64,000 bases of DNA from Hymenopus coronatus (GCA_030762935.1 CM060882.1:22697001-22761000), one strand, 5' to 3'. Positions 34,891-46,283 are shown, numbered from the stretch's first letter. Translations and numbers: made by a program. The notes: generated by a model from the letters alone, not told the origin.

Positions 34891-35756
34891 TCTAATGAGA
34901 TACTTTCACACGACTTTCTCTACATCTCTGCAACAAATTTTGATTAAAAAGCTAAAGCTTTTATTTACTTAATGCTAATGAGAAAAAATTAGCAGAAATA
35001 GTCTTATTACTTGCTTCCTTGTAAGTAGAAGCGAAATAAGGGAGTACCATAAGTTAAAGTGACAGCCAAAAGCTGGTTGCTATGTGACTGAAGTTCCTTT
35101 GTTTGTATGGACAGGAGTTGACAAATTCCTGTGTAAGAAAATTATAAGTTTTTCAAAGCTGAAACTAAAAACAAGGAATAGTTTAAAAGCAATCAACTCC
35201 ACGAAAAAATGTATATAACATAAACTGTGTGTTTTAATGTGCTCTACATTTTTTGTGTGGTAAGTTTTTGTCCATCTCTTATGGTTTAGCAGTCATGCAA
35301 AAATCCGTAAAATTCATCCAGAATAAAGTAGTCTTCAGATGCTATTCCCAGAAAATTCAAGATATACATTTTATTTGTCAAGTAAATATCTTAAATATAC
35401 GAGATTGAATTAAAATCAATGCACTCATTTTTAATAAAATCAAAATTTTCGAATGTTTTTTTCCATTTAAAGCGTAGTTTGGGGTGGGCAGATTTTCTTG
35501 AAAATCATCGTGTCATATCCTTGGAAGATACCAAACTTAAATACCAAGTTTGTTTTTAACGGTCTTTTCGTTTTTGAGCTATGCTGCCCACAATCACACA
35601 CACACAGACACACACGGACATTTTTCTAAAAATGATTTTTTTTTATTTAGGGGGTTTCAAAACATATATTTCCGGTGAAATGTCGGTATCGAATTTTTGG
35701 ATGCATTACAATGCCTTCTCTATACACTATGTACATTATACGTTTAGAGAAAGTAA
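34891..35756 (+). mobile_element. HLE-A, complete copy, first of a head-to-tail pair
   Basis: Left end TCTAATGAGATAC; CA tract 35593-35618; right arm CGTTTAGAGAAAGTAA. Followed after three A residues by the next left end. Confidence 0.88.
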
Positions 35757-35759
35757 AAA

Positions 35760-36620
35760 TCTGATGTGTTACACTAACGTGACCTTTCTCTAGCTGCTCT
35801 ACAAACAAACTTATTACAAAAGATCTTCTTTCTTCACCATGCTAATTGAGATAAACATTAACAGAATGTACTAATTACTTAGTTCGTTATAAGTAGAAGG
35901 GAACTGAAGGAATGCACTATGCTAAAGTGATAGCCAAATGTTTTAAAAGCTGTCGTTATACGATTGTCATTGCAAATCTCTTCTCTGCTTGGCCAGGAGT
36001 AGAACAAAAGAAAACGGACACTCCCTGTCCCAGAAAAGTGTAAGTACTTTACAAGTGAAACTAATAACAAGGCATATCTTGAAAACGGTAAATTCCACGA
36101 AAAAATTGTATATGACAAATTGTGTATTTTAACAAGATCTACATTGTTTCTGTAGTACGTTTTTTTCTGTCTTATGGCTATGCAAAATGCCGTAAAATTC
36201 ATCTAGAGTAAAGTAGTCTTCAGCGGCTATTCCCAGAAAATTCAAAATATACATTTTATTTCTGATGGAAATATCTTTAATATGTGGTATTTTAATCAAA
36301 ATCGTTAGAGCCATTTTTAAGAAAAACAATTTTTTTTTAAATTTTTTCCATGTAAAGCTAGTAGGGGGTGGGGGGATTTTCTTGAAAATCCCTTGGAACA
36401 TACCAAACGTAAATACCAGGTTTGGTATTCAACAGTCTTTTTGTTTTTGAGCTATGCTGTCCACAGACACACACACGCACACACAGACCTTTTTTTCCAA
36501 AAATGCGTTTTTTGGATTCAGGGGGACCCAAAACATGTATTTCCGGTGAAATTTCGGTATCGAATTTTTGGCTGGATTACGATACCTTCTTTATGTGCAT
36601 AGTACGTGTAGAGAAAGTAA
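35760..36620 (+). mobile_element. HLE chimera: B left end, A right end
   Basis: The left end is B (TCTGATGTGTTACAC, CTTTCTCTAGCTGC) with B interior to ~36120; the right terminus is A (GTACGTGTAGAGAAAGTAA). The two subterminal repeats no longer fully match, which points to recombination between subfamilies. Confidence 0.85.
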
Positions 36621-36639
36621 ACATTAACTTTATAACAAA

Positions 36640-36800
36640 ATGATTCGCTATAACTATGGATATGTGCCAACAATTACTTTCATGTGAACTGTAATAATTG
36701 TTTACCGCTGCACGCTGTTGTGGTTGTGTTATTCGCGCCATTTACCCCTCTCAGCCTTTGCAGAGATAGAGACAAGGAAAACAACAATACGTGTTCATTT
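36640..36800 (-). repeat. dispersed repeat R2, copy 1
   Basis: The minus strand matches 56100-56300 and 57440-57660: GGCGCGAATAACACAACCAC, AACAGCGTGCAGCG and CACATGAAAGTAAT. Non-coding, class unknown. Confidence 0.7.
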
Positions 36801-37082
36801 ACATAGGTGTAACAATCAGCTATGTCTTTCGAAGTAAGCCGCCACACACGTGCGGCGATTACGGCCACAAGGCGTAGTCACAGTACCAGGTGGCCCTACT
36901 GTCCGTATATAGAGATATACCTTGGTGCGTTAAAGAGTTGCAGAACTCAACGGGGCTATTTCAAGTTAAACTGAAGTGAAAAACTAGCGAGTCCGTCCTT
37001 CGTTTTATCCCTCTCCGCTGATAAGCAAGATCGGTAAAGCGAAGCACACTGCGGCCCGGCTCTCTCAGTTCACTGGCAGGGT
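36801..37082. other. unassigned spacer
   Basis: No gene or repeat recognised. Confidence 0.35.
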
Positions 37083-37389
37083 TTAACTTGAAAAATGAAA
37101 TGGACGCTCTTTAACTACTGTGGTTCTCGGCGTCCTATTCTATACTGGACATAAAAAGGGCTTAATTTTGCTCAGAGGCCTCTTTATCAGCCTTGGAGTT
37201 CTTTTACGTGCCATATATCTACGACACGGGACCCACGGCTTTACTTCCCTTCCGAAGAAAGCCACGCTAAGGATTTTTGCGCTTGAAAAAAAAATCCATC
37301 GTCCTCCGCCGGGTTTGAGCCCACGACCTTAGGTATATGAAGTTAGCATGCTAACCCTTACACCACGGAGGCCGACTTCTTAACTTGAA
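37083..37389 (-). mobile_element. SINE-b, full-length, with 10-bp target duplication
   Basis: Direct repeats TTAACTTGAA at 37083-37092 and 37380-37389. The minus-strand head GCCTCCGTGGTGTAAGGG, then TTAGCATGC, with CGGCGGAGGA closing it, pairs at 6 of 7 acceptor-stem positions. The T-arm contains the B box GGGCTCAAACCC. It is better preserved than the 33-kb copy. Confidence 0.88.
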
Positions 37390-37462
37390 CTATCTCCACT
37401 GAGTTCAACAACTGTTTTAACGTTCGAAGTGATATCTGCACACTTCAATTGCGGGGTAGTTA

Positions 37463-37495
37463 TATTTCATTTTCTGGGTATAGCCTCTGAAAATC
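37463..37495 (-). mobile_element. HLE interior scrap
   Basis: ATTTTCTGGGTATAGCCTCT only, ending in an abrupt switch to plus orientation. Confidence 0.5.
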
Positions 37496-37662
37496 TCTAT
37501 GCTGTCCACAGATACACAGACACGGACTTTTTTGTAATAATGTTTTTTTTTTTAATTCAGGGGGACCCAAAACATGTATTTCCGGTGAAATATCGGTATC
37601 GAATTTTGGGTGGAAAGCAATACCGTCTCTATACACTACGTACATAGCACGTGTAGAGTAAG
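37496..37662 (+). mobile_element. HLE right-end fragment
   Basis: Starts at GCTATGCTGTCCACAGATAC beside the CA tract and ends GCACGTGTAGAGTAAGTAA. Confidence 0.78.
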
Positions 37663-37990
37663 TAAGAATGTAGATCTTGCTAAAATATAAATGTTCTTAC
37701 AAATTGTTGTAGAGTTAATAATCTATATCTGAGAAATTCCTTGTTAGTTGTTTCAGTATTAAATTACTTTCTCAATTGTAAACTTGCTATTCTTTTTATA
37801 TTTTTGTTTTACTCTTAACCACGCAAAGAGAACCCAATTTTAATTTTAGTCACATAGCGACAGCTTTTAAAAGGTTTGACTATCAATTTAGCCTTGTGAA
37901 TTTTTGCTTACAAGGAACTAAGTCTTGTAATGCAAAATTTTCTGCTAATGTTTATCTGGATAGTATGAACTAGTTATAGGTATAATCTTT
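37663..37990 (-). mobile_element. HLE left-part fragment, divergent
   Basis: From GAATGTAGATCTTGC to the TATAATCTTTTT block near the left end. The terminal hairpin is replaced by the next element. Confidence 0.7.
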
Positions 37991-38792
37991 TTACTTTCTC
38001 TCATAGAGTATAGAGAAGGTATTGTAATGCATCCAAAAATTCGATACCGAGATTTCACCGGAAATATATGTTTTGAAACCCCTGAATAAAAAAAACCTTT
38101 TTAGAAAAATGTTCGTCTGTGTGTGTATGTGTGTGCGTGTGTGTGTGTGTCTGTGGGCACCATAGCTCAAAAACGAAAAGACCGACAAATACCAAACTTG
38201 GTATTTAAGTTTGGTATTTTGAAAGGATGCGACACGAAGATTTTCAAGAAAATCCCCCCACTCCCAACTACCCTTTACATAGAACTTTTTTCGAAAATGT
38301 TGATTTTCTCAAAAATGGCTCTAACGATTTTGATTAAAATATCGTACATTAAAGGTATTTACCTGACAAATAATGTGTATACCTTGAATTTTCTGGGAAC
38401 AGCCTCTGAAGACTATTTTATTCTGGACGAATTTTACGGAATTTTGCATAACTGCTAAACCTTAAGAGGCAGACAAAAACTTATCATACAAAAAATGAAG
38501 AACACATTAAAACACACAATTTATGTTATATCAATTTTTTTCGTGGAGTTGATCGTTTTTGAGATATTCCTTGTTTTTGGTTTCAGCTTTAAAAAAACTT
38601 TTTCTCATTTGTCAACTCCTGTCCATACAAACAAAGCAATTTCAGTCACATAGCAACCAGTTTTTGACTATCACTTTAACCTTTGGTACTCCCTTATTTC
38701 GCTTCTACTTACGAGGAAGCAAGTAATAAGAATATTTTTCTTTTTTTCTTTTTTCTCGATTAGCATGAAGTAAATAGAAGCAAATAGAAAAG
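37991..38792 (-). mobile_element. HLE-A, left terminus missing
   Basis: The right hairpin is collapsed to CTCTCATAGAGTATAGAG. GT tract 38118-38150. Runs to GCATGAAGTAAATAGAAGC. Confidence 0.83.
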
Positions 38793-39229
38793 CAAATAGG
38801 TGTAATTTACAGTACTGTGATTCATTTATCGTCTTTGTCCATGGCGCGCAAATCGATGTACCGTTTATACGTGGACGTGACGTGTTATCTGAAACGGTTC
38901 TCGTTGCAGCCTCACACAATGAAGTTTTTGAGGGTCCCGTGGAGCGGAGAAGCCAACTTTCCACCCTCGGATTCAATTACTAAACAGCATTCCTTCCCGG
39001 CTCTCTGCGATGAAGGAAATCGGTTTTAGGGATCGAATCAGTTATTTTCCTCTCGGGTGATCGCAATGATTAGATCAGAGATCGGGCCGCTAGAGGCATC
39101 TGTGTCTGTCCACTCATCTCCAGATGCGAGGCAGCAGGGAAACCATAAAAGACGTCAGGTGGAATTCACCAAAGGAATATCTTCTCAACTTTCTCCTGCA
39201 ACGTTTCATTTACACGTCCTCGAAAGCAT
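38793..39229. other. unassigned spacer, GC-richer
   Basis: No gene recognised. A 139-codon frame on the plus strand (39057-39476) runs into repeat sequence and ends in an HLE fragment, so it is not credible as a gene. Confidence 0.3.
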
Positions 39230-39350
39230 TTTAAATATTCTCGCATTGGCGTTCTCAAATGTTTTTATACCAGATGAAAATAACACTTTACCTTCTCTAT
39301 ACCTACCTTCATCCTGGGTGGCGCAGCTTTTGAAGATTGGCTTTCTTTTA
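39230..39350 (+). repeat. two-copy dispersed repeat R3, copy 1
   Basis: TAAATATTCTCGCATTGGCG, then CTCAAATGTTTTTATACCAG and ATGAAAAT, nearly repeated at 40803-40900. Confidence 0.6.
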
Positions 39351-39394
39351 TGCTTTAATTTCTTTCTTTCTTTTATTTTTCTTATTTTGTTTTT

Positions 39395-39558
39395 ATTTCA
39401 TTTTCTCTACACGTACTATGTGCATACCGTATCGGAAATACATATTTTGGACCCCCTGAATCAAAAAAAAAAATAAAAAAAGAAGCATTTTAAGAAAAAA
39501 GTCCCTGTGTGTATATCTGTGTCTATGTGTGTGTCTGTGGGCAGCATAGCTAAAAAAA
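39395..39558 (-). mobile_element. HLE, right part of a copy split by an HLE
   Basis: Right hairpin (shortened) to GTCTGTGGGCAGCATAGCT, then AAAAAAA. Continues at 40411 with TAAGAAAAGTCCGTG. Confidence 0.82.
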
Positions 39559-40410
39559 TCTGATGTATTCCATTCACACGACTTTCTCTAAATCTCTGTA
39601 ACAAATTATTGTTAAAAAGCTTATGCTTCTATTAACTTCATGCTAATCGAGAAAAAAATTAGCAGAAATATTCTTATTACTTGCTTCCTTGTAAGTATAA
39701 GCGAAATAAGGGAGTAACATAGTTTAAAGTGATAGTCAAAAGCTGGTTGCTATGTGACTTCAGTTCCTTTGTTTGTATGAACAGGAGTAGATTCATTTTT
39801 GTTTGAGAAAGTAGAAGTTTTTCAAAGCTGAAACCAAAAACAAGGTATATCTAAAAAACGATCAACTCCACGAAAAAAAATTATATTACATAAATCTGTA
39901 TTTTAAGGTGCTCTACATTTTTTGTGTTGTAAGTTTTTGTCCATCTCTTACGGTTTAGTAGTTATACAACATTCCGTAAAATTCATCAAGAATAAAATAG
40001 TCTTCATAGACCATTCCCAGAAAATTGAAGATATACATTTTATTTCTCAGGTAAATATCTCTAATATACGATATTTTAATGAAAATCGTTACAGCCATTT
40101 TTAAGAAAATCAAAATTTTTCGAAAAACGTTCCATGTAAAGTGTAGTTGTGGGTGGGGGTATTTTCTTGAAAATCTTCCTGTCGCATCCTTGGAAGATAC
40201 CAAACTTAAATACCATGTTTGGTATTCAACGGTCTTTTCGTTTTTGAGCTATGCTGTCCAAAGTCACACATCCCTTTTTCTGAAAATGCTTGTTTTGGAT
40301 TCAGGGGGACCCAAAACATGTATTTCCAGTGAAATCTCGGTATCTAATTTTTGGGTGGAATGCAATACCTTCTCTATACACCATGTACATAGCACGTGTA
40401 GAGAAAGTAA
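39559..40410 (+). mobile_element. HLE-A, complete nested copy (852 bp)
   Basis: Left end TCTGATGTATTCC; right end GCACGTGTAGAGAAAGTAA. The CA tract is reduced to TCACACATCCC. Inserted in the A-run of another HLE. Confidence 0.9.
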
Positions 40411-40803
40411 TAAGAAAAGTCCGTGAAATATCAAATTTGATAGTTAAGTTCAATATCTTCCAAGGATGCGACACGGGGATTTCCAAGAAAATCCACTCAC
40501 TCCTGACTACCCTTTACATGGAACATTTTTCGAATTTTTTTATTTTCTCGAAAATGGTTGTAATGATTTTGATTAAAATCTCGTATATTAAGGATATTTA
40601 CATGACAAATAAAATGTATATCTTGAATTTACGGGAATAACTTCTGAAGCCCTCTTTATCTGGATGAACTATGGTGAATTTTGCATTGCTGGTAAACTGT
40701 AAGAGATAGACAAGGTTTACTTGACAAAAATGCTCTTTAAAACACAATTTATATTATAATTTTGTGGAGTTTTGAAATATTCCTTGTTATTGGTTTCAGT
40801 TTA
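40411..40803 (-). mobile_element. HLE, left part of the split copy
   Basis: Continuation of 39395-39558, ending at TTGTTATTGGTTTCAG where repeat R3 begins. Confidence 0.8.
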
Positions 40804-40907
40804 AATGTTCTGGCATTGCTGTGCTCAAATGTTTTTATACCAGATGAAAATCACGCCTTAGTTTCTCTGCTGCTTAACTCCCGCCTTGGGGTTGTTGAGG
40901 ATTTCCT
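40803..40907 (+). repeat. two-copy dispersed repeat R3, copy 2
   Basis: TAAATGTTCTGGCATTGCTG, then CTCAAATGTTTTTATACCAG and ATGAAAATCAC, homologous to 39230-39350. Both copies are immediately followed by an HLE right end. Confidence 0.6.
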
Positions 40908-41090
40908 TCTTTTCTCTACTTAGTTGACAAGGTATTGCATATCACCGAACATTTGATCTTGAGATTTCACTGGAAATATACGTTTTAGGTTCCCTGTGTA
41001 CAGAAAATCTTATGCTGTCCATTCACCTAACTTTCTCTAGCTGTTCCACAAACAATATTTTGTTACAAAACATTACTCTTTTGTTGTAAA
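40908..41090. mobile_element. HLE scraps in opposite orientation
   Basis: 40908-41003 is a minus right-end piece without palindrome. 41006-41090 is a plus B-type left end (TCTTATGCTGTCC then CTTTCTCTAGCTG) that breaks off after 80 bp where a LINE relic begins. Confidence 0.68.
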
Positions 41091-42440
41091 AAAGTTGAGA
41101 CAAGTTCCGGCGGAAATACTTCAGCTGAGGCACTATTAAATAACATAAATATTCCAAACAATATTAGTTTAAAATGGGATGAATTTACAGCAGCAGAAGA
41201 GATTTTAAATGTTCTAAATGATTTTAAAAGATAATCAAAGAAATTACACCTTTTATATACCAGCCTCTCAACATATTCATACATATCTGCTTAAAGGTGT
41301 TCATTTATCAATATGTTAAAAGTTGCTAAAACTATGCCAGTATATAAAATGTTAACCAAAATAATCCAGGAAATTATAGATCCATTCCAATAATACCAGT
41401 AATTAGTAAAATTATAGAAGGTGTTGTAGGTATTAAGGCAATTAAGGTCATATTTTATGAAAAACAAATCTATGACTCATCCTCAGTAATCTTTTATCTC
41501 TGGGAGATCAACAATTGATACTGTTAATAATCTGCTATCAACTATATATTAAATGTATGAAGCCATTGCTTTTACACATGTTCTGTTTTATGATTTTAAT
41601 AAGGCTTTTCATGGTATATCCCATGAACTGGTGTTAATGAAATTTAATTACTATGGTGCTCGAAAAAATCAGCTGAATTTTCTTGAATCACAGCGATCAC
41701 ATGTTGTGAAATTTGTGGTAATAGATCTAATATAGCCATGTTAACGTTTAATGTACCTCAAGGTTCTGTCTTGACCAAAATCTAACATGGCAAGCTCATA
41801 CAAATAGGAACCTTATAAATAAAATACCCAAACATTACATAAAACAGGCTTACTTCGCCTACTTTAAAAGTAGCATTAGATATGGTCTTATATTGTATGG
41901 TAATGGTGCTGGCCTGAAAGATTGTTTTTGTTATTATTATTATTACTATTATTACAAAAAAGCATTAAGAATAATTACAAGAAGTTTGCCATATACTTCT
42001 TGTGGGTCTTTGTATATGAGTGAAGGAATTTAACTGTGTACAATTTATGCTTTTGATATATATAATGATATATTTAATGTCATTCAAGAAAAATATTACA
42101 GATTATGAAGCAACTTCCGTACTCATAATTCAAGGTACAATTCTGATACCCATGCGCCATTTTCTAGATTAAGTAAAATACACAGCTCTCGTGTACATAT
42201 TTAATGACATTAATATATAAAATATGCTTCCTGAGAGAGTAAGAACTTTAAATTTAAAGCATTTTAAGACTTAATAAGCTCAAGACTAAAAGAAACCCCA
42301 TTTTATAATATGCAGGAATATTTTAATACTATCTCTAAGTTTTAGTTATAATTATTTTAATTGGAAGATACTTTATTATGACTATTACCATTGTGTGTTT
42401 ATTTTAAGTTTTTGTAAAATGACTTTGCCAATTATATTTT
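41091..42440 (+). pseudogene. CR1/Jockey-like LINE, reverse-transcriptase relic
   Basis: Plus-strand pieces in several frames, in the expected order: ILNVLNDFK, MLKVAKTMPVYK, NYRSIPIIPVISKIIE, SGRSTIDTVNNLL, then FYDFNKAFHGISHELVLMKF (domain with the first catalytic aspartate). NVPQGSVL follows, then QKKALRIITRSLPYTSC and NMLPERVRTLNLKHFK. The block with the catalytic YADD-type motif is missing, and stops and frameshifts are frequent. It encodes nothing functional. Confidence 0.78.
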
Positions 42441-42441
42441 A

Positions 42442-43275
42442 CTAGCTGCATGGGTGGTGTACCTAATGAAAAAAACTCGGACAAAATCTTCCGTTTACAG
42501 AACAACCATGCAATGAAATAAAACTACAATTAAATAATTTGACAACACTTTATTGTAATGCCTTGTAATGTACAATTTTCCTTCCGGAGAGAAAACAGTA
42601 GCACTGATAGTTTGCCGACTCTCGAGCACGCAACGTACAACATGCGAAAAACACAATTCAAGGTATATTACACACACTTCTAACGATTGGGATTTTTAAA
42701 TTCAAAACGATAAGTCGGTTGACAGTGGTATTCTTGAATAAGTATATCCTCGCCTTTGAACTTTCCTATGTTATAGTAACTTAAATCAAATTTGTCATAA
42801 TTTTTTTAACAGTGAGTTTTGTTCCGCTGCATATTCGCTGATTGATATTGCGTAATATAATTATCACCGAGTCAACCTTGAGCTGTAAACTGTGTGGCGG
42901 GAATCCAGGGAAATTCAATGAATTCAGTTAGATAATTGACGATTTCATTTGGATTGGTAATGAAATTGACGACTTAAATGAATGCGTTTGTCCATCAATT
43001 TTATCCTGAATTTTTACTTTCAAATCATCTACATCTATAAGTTGATGCTAAAATGGCTTGTTCGCTGAACCAAGCATAGTTTTTTTAATTTGCACCAATA
43101 TTTGGAAACACTTTAGATATTAATTCTTCCTTTGATGTGAAGTGACAAACATTTGATGGAAACGAAATGAGGCCAGTAGAAGTGTCAACAGGAATTTGTC
43201 CATTGGCAATGTCTAATAATGCCTTTGCATCTGAAAAGCACAATGAAGCACAATGATCTGCGCAATATAGCATAT
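42442..43275 (-). pseudogene. Helitron-type PIF1-like helicase, C-terminal relic
   Basis: On the minus strand: ALLDIANGQIPVDTSTGLIS, then SNVCHFTSKEELISKVFPNI, degenerate NEIVNYLTEF, GKFKGEDILI, and after frameshifts CFSH, LYVACSRVGK and FSPEGKLYITRHYNKVL. These match, in order, the C-terminal part of Helitron RepHel helicases, including the LYVACSR block near the end (PIF1 family). The replication-initiator domain and the Walker motifs are absent. About 100 bp after the last block the sequence ends ATGCAGCTAG followed by T, compatible with a Helitron 3' end (CTRR, then T). Confidence 0.72.
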
Positions 43276-44039
43276 ACAGTTGTTATTGCGAAAAGGGCGA
43301 AGTCGGAGTACCCATAAGGTATTGTGAAAAGGATGACAATTTCAGTTAGCAGCGTGGGCAACCAAGATGTCGTTGGCATAATAACAGCAATGACAGCGCA
43401 TCCATAGTGTGGCGGGTATACGCTGGCATAGCTAATGAATTACATTAAGGAGAAAGTCACAAAGTAACATTCATGCTTCTTCCGAATCTCTTTTTTTTCC
43501 TTTACTTCTAATGTTTTCCACCTCTTTCTTTATTTTCTTCTATGTCAAAACAGCCAAGGCTAACTATGACGTAACTAAAGAGCAAGTAGATCTGGTTGCG
43601 CAATTGATAAGATTTTATTTTATGATAGCTTTGTGTATTAAATGTCTCCATTTAACCCAAAATATTACTTCATCAAATGCATTAAGAACACCACAATTGT
43701 AGTGTGATGGTGACGAGGTATCTTCATGTTCTTTACCTAGCTCATGTATCACATAACGTCAAATAACCAACATCTGCAATAGGAAGTTAAACCTAAAACG
43801 GATCCCGTCATTTCTCCACCATTTTCAGTTTCCAAGCAGGGTTAATGGTTATGTGCATTGTTTATAACTTGTTCATTTTAAAGAATTAGAACAAAAATAT
43901 ACTTATTTCTTTATTTAAACGATCTGACCAAGGGAACTATAGTTAATACATAAGAAATATATTTTATTTTCACAGTTATATTGCGCCATTTTCTCCATAA
44001 CCGAGAGAATTCCCTTAGCATTGAAGAAGAAAAATAGAG
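43276..44039. other. unassigned spacer
   Basis: No gene recognised. It may include more of the Helitron or cargo of it, but no motif was found. Confidence 0.3.
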
Positions 44040-44500
44040 CAATGGGTACTACGGCCATCTGGTGATGGCAAATAATAGGTAGATATTTTAGGTGTTCATC
44101 GTCAGGAAAGCTTCTTTATTTTAAACGATAGGAGTAATGAAAGGACAGTTAATGCATAAAAATGTATTGAATTTCACTGCTGCGTTGTGTCATCTGTTGC
44201 GTTACCTTAACATTCGATGGGGAAGAAAAATACCACTATTGCCACCTAAAGGCAAGTAAATAAGTGCTTGCTCTAGGTGTTAGTCACAAGGAAAGCTTCT
44301 TTGTTGCTTTATTTTAAACAATAGGAGTAAGAAAAGGACAGTTAATGTATAAAAATGTATTTAAATGTCACTACTGCATTGCGTCATTGTGTCGATAAAC
44401 TGAAGCGTTACCTTAATATTGAATGGGGAGGGAAAATATACCACGACTACGACAATTTAACAACAAATAACGGTGGTATCACTGCCATCTGGTGGCTATT
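44040..44500 (+). repeat. diverged direct duplication, ~185-bp period
   Basis: TAGGTGTT, GGAAAGCTTCTTT, TTTATTTTAAAC-ATAGGAG and GGACAGTTAATG-ATAAAAAT occur at 44090-44180 and again at 44276-44370. GCCATCTGGTG occurs at 44053 and 44484. Class unknown. Confidence 0.7.
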
Positions 44501-44784
44501 AAGAAATGCGTTCGCTTGGCACGGTTTTTATTCATATTATGAGATTTTAAATACTTTCCAGTACTATTTTTAAACATTTTATTTCCCACAAACCTTGTCG
44601 TGACAATAACGAACACAACAAAAACAGAATTGTTCAATTTGATGCAGCCGTTCGGAAGTGATACGCGTACAAACATTTCAGCGATTCATTTTTATATATA
44701 GAAGATGCCTAAAGGCTCAAATAAATTATTATTATTGTTATTATTATTATATTATTTATTATTATTACGTCATGCCAATCTACA

Positions 44785-45336
44785 TAAGCAGTAGCAGAAT
44801 TGGCCTTATTACTTGCTTCCTTATCTGTAGAAGGGAAATAAGGAAATACACTAGGTTAAAGCGATAGTCAAATCATTTAAAAGTTGTTGCTATCTGAAAC
44901 AATTGAGGCTCGGATCGGTTACCGTTTACCAGTTACGTAAAATTCAGCAAAATTCATCCAGAATTAAGAAGTCTTTATAGGCTATTCCCAGAAAATTCTA
45001 GATATGCATTTTATTTGGTATTTAAATATCTTTAGTATATGGTGTTTATTCAAAATCATTACAGCCAATTTTGAGAAAATCAAAGTTTTCGAATTTTTTT
45101 CCATGTAAACTGTAGTTTAGGGGGGGGTTCCCTTAAAATCTTCATCCCTGGAAGATACTAAACTGAAATACTAAGTTTGGTATTTTGCCGACTTTTCGTT
45201 TTTGAGTTATCTTGTTCACAGTCACACAGTCACACATAGACAAACAGGCACACATACACACATTGACCCTTTTTTTTTCTCTAAAAATCTTTTTTTTTTT
45301 TTTATTCAGGGAGTCCCAAAACATGTATTTCTGTCT
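44785..45336 (+). mobile_element. HLE, both ends missing
   Basis: From AGCAGAATTGGCCTTATTAC to AAAACATGTATTTCTG, CA tract 45222-45263. The left terminus and right hairpin are absent, and a deletion occurs near 44905. Confidence 0.75.
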
Positions 45337-45913
45337 CTCAACGTCAGCAGTTCATGAAAAAGTTGGATAAAAGGCTCTTCTGATCTACTTAAGCTTTTAT
45401 AGTAAAATCCATGCTTATGCCAGTATTGCCGTAGCAGGGCAGAGCTATATCAGCATTACGATATCTTGCCACTAATAACGAGTACGGAAACTGATGCCAC
45501 ATTACCTGCTTACTAAATGAAATCTAATTTACTTAAAATGACCATATCAAGTACACTAAAATATAGAGAAAGTAAGCTAAAGAGGAAGAAAAGAGGAAAT
45601 GATAACCCTGACCCTACTTGTTATCTATATTCTTTTTTCAGTTTTATGTCAGAAAAATGAAATTGAATTTGAAGCAGTTTTATAGCTTGGTAATTTGATT
45701 TAACTAAAAAGAAAGTCATTAAAAGGTTGTAACGAGAAGGCTTTTGAGCCTAGCAGAGAGAAATCTGCACTGGCCTGGATCTCTTAGCTTGAGTTCATGG
45801 TTTAAAACACACACGAGTATTAAAATAAAAATTCCATTTTGCAATGGACTCCATCCCTCATGTTTCTTTAAAGTTCTGCAGCTGTTAAATTTGACCAAAA
45901 AATGTAAAAAAAA

Positions 45914-45961
<48 letters not shown>

Positions 45962-46147
45962 AAAATATATTTCTTCATGATAAAATAATACGAATTCTTT
46001 ACTTTAAGTAAATTTGTCGTTTTTCCTAATTGGGGAAATTTAACTGCCGAGTGTCTGACACTTTAAAAATCAGACGCACTCTTATTAACAGGCAATGCAA
46101 ACTTTTTTCCAACACTTTTCCATACCCAAAATACTCCACACAATGCA
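45337..46147. other. unassigned spacer with AAT microsatellite
   Basis: No gene recognised. An AAT tract lies at 45915-45954. An isolated TATAGAGAAAGTAAG at 45563 may be an HLE right-arm scrap. Confidence 0.4.
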
Positions 46148-46283
46148 ATTTTTACTCTCTCTAGCACGGATATACAATGACAATATTCAGAGAGAAGGTA
46201 TTAAATTCCACCCAAAAGTTCGATACCGAGATTTCAGCAGAAAGGTATGTTTTAAAGTCCCCTAAGCCCGAAATAAAGCATTT
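46148..46283 (-). mobile_element. HLE right-end fragment (B-like arm)
   Basis: TTACTCTCTCTAGCACGG and ~115 bp of interior, ending GCATTTTTA where a complete minus copy starts. Confidence 0.75.

Noticed and set aside
39057..39476. 139-aa plus-strand ORF with a hydrophobic tail
   Set aside because: It runs through repeat R3 and into an HLE right end, so its end is repeat-derived.
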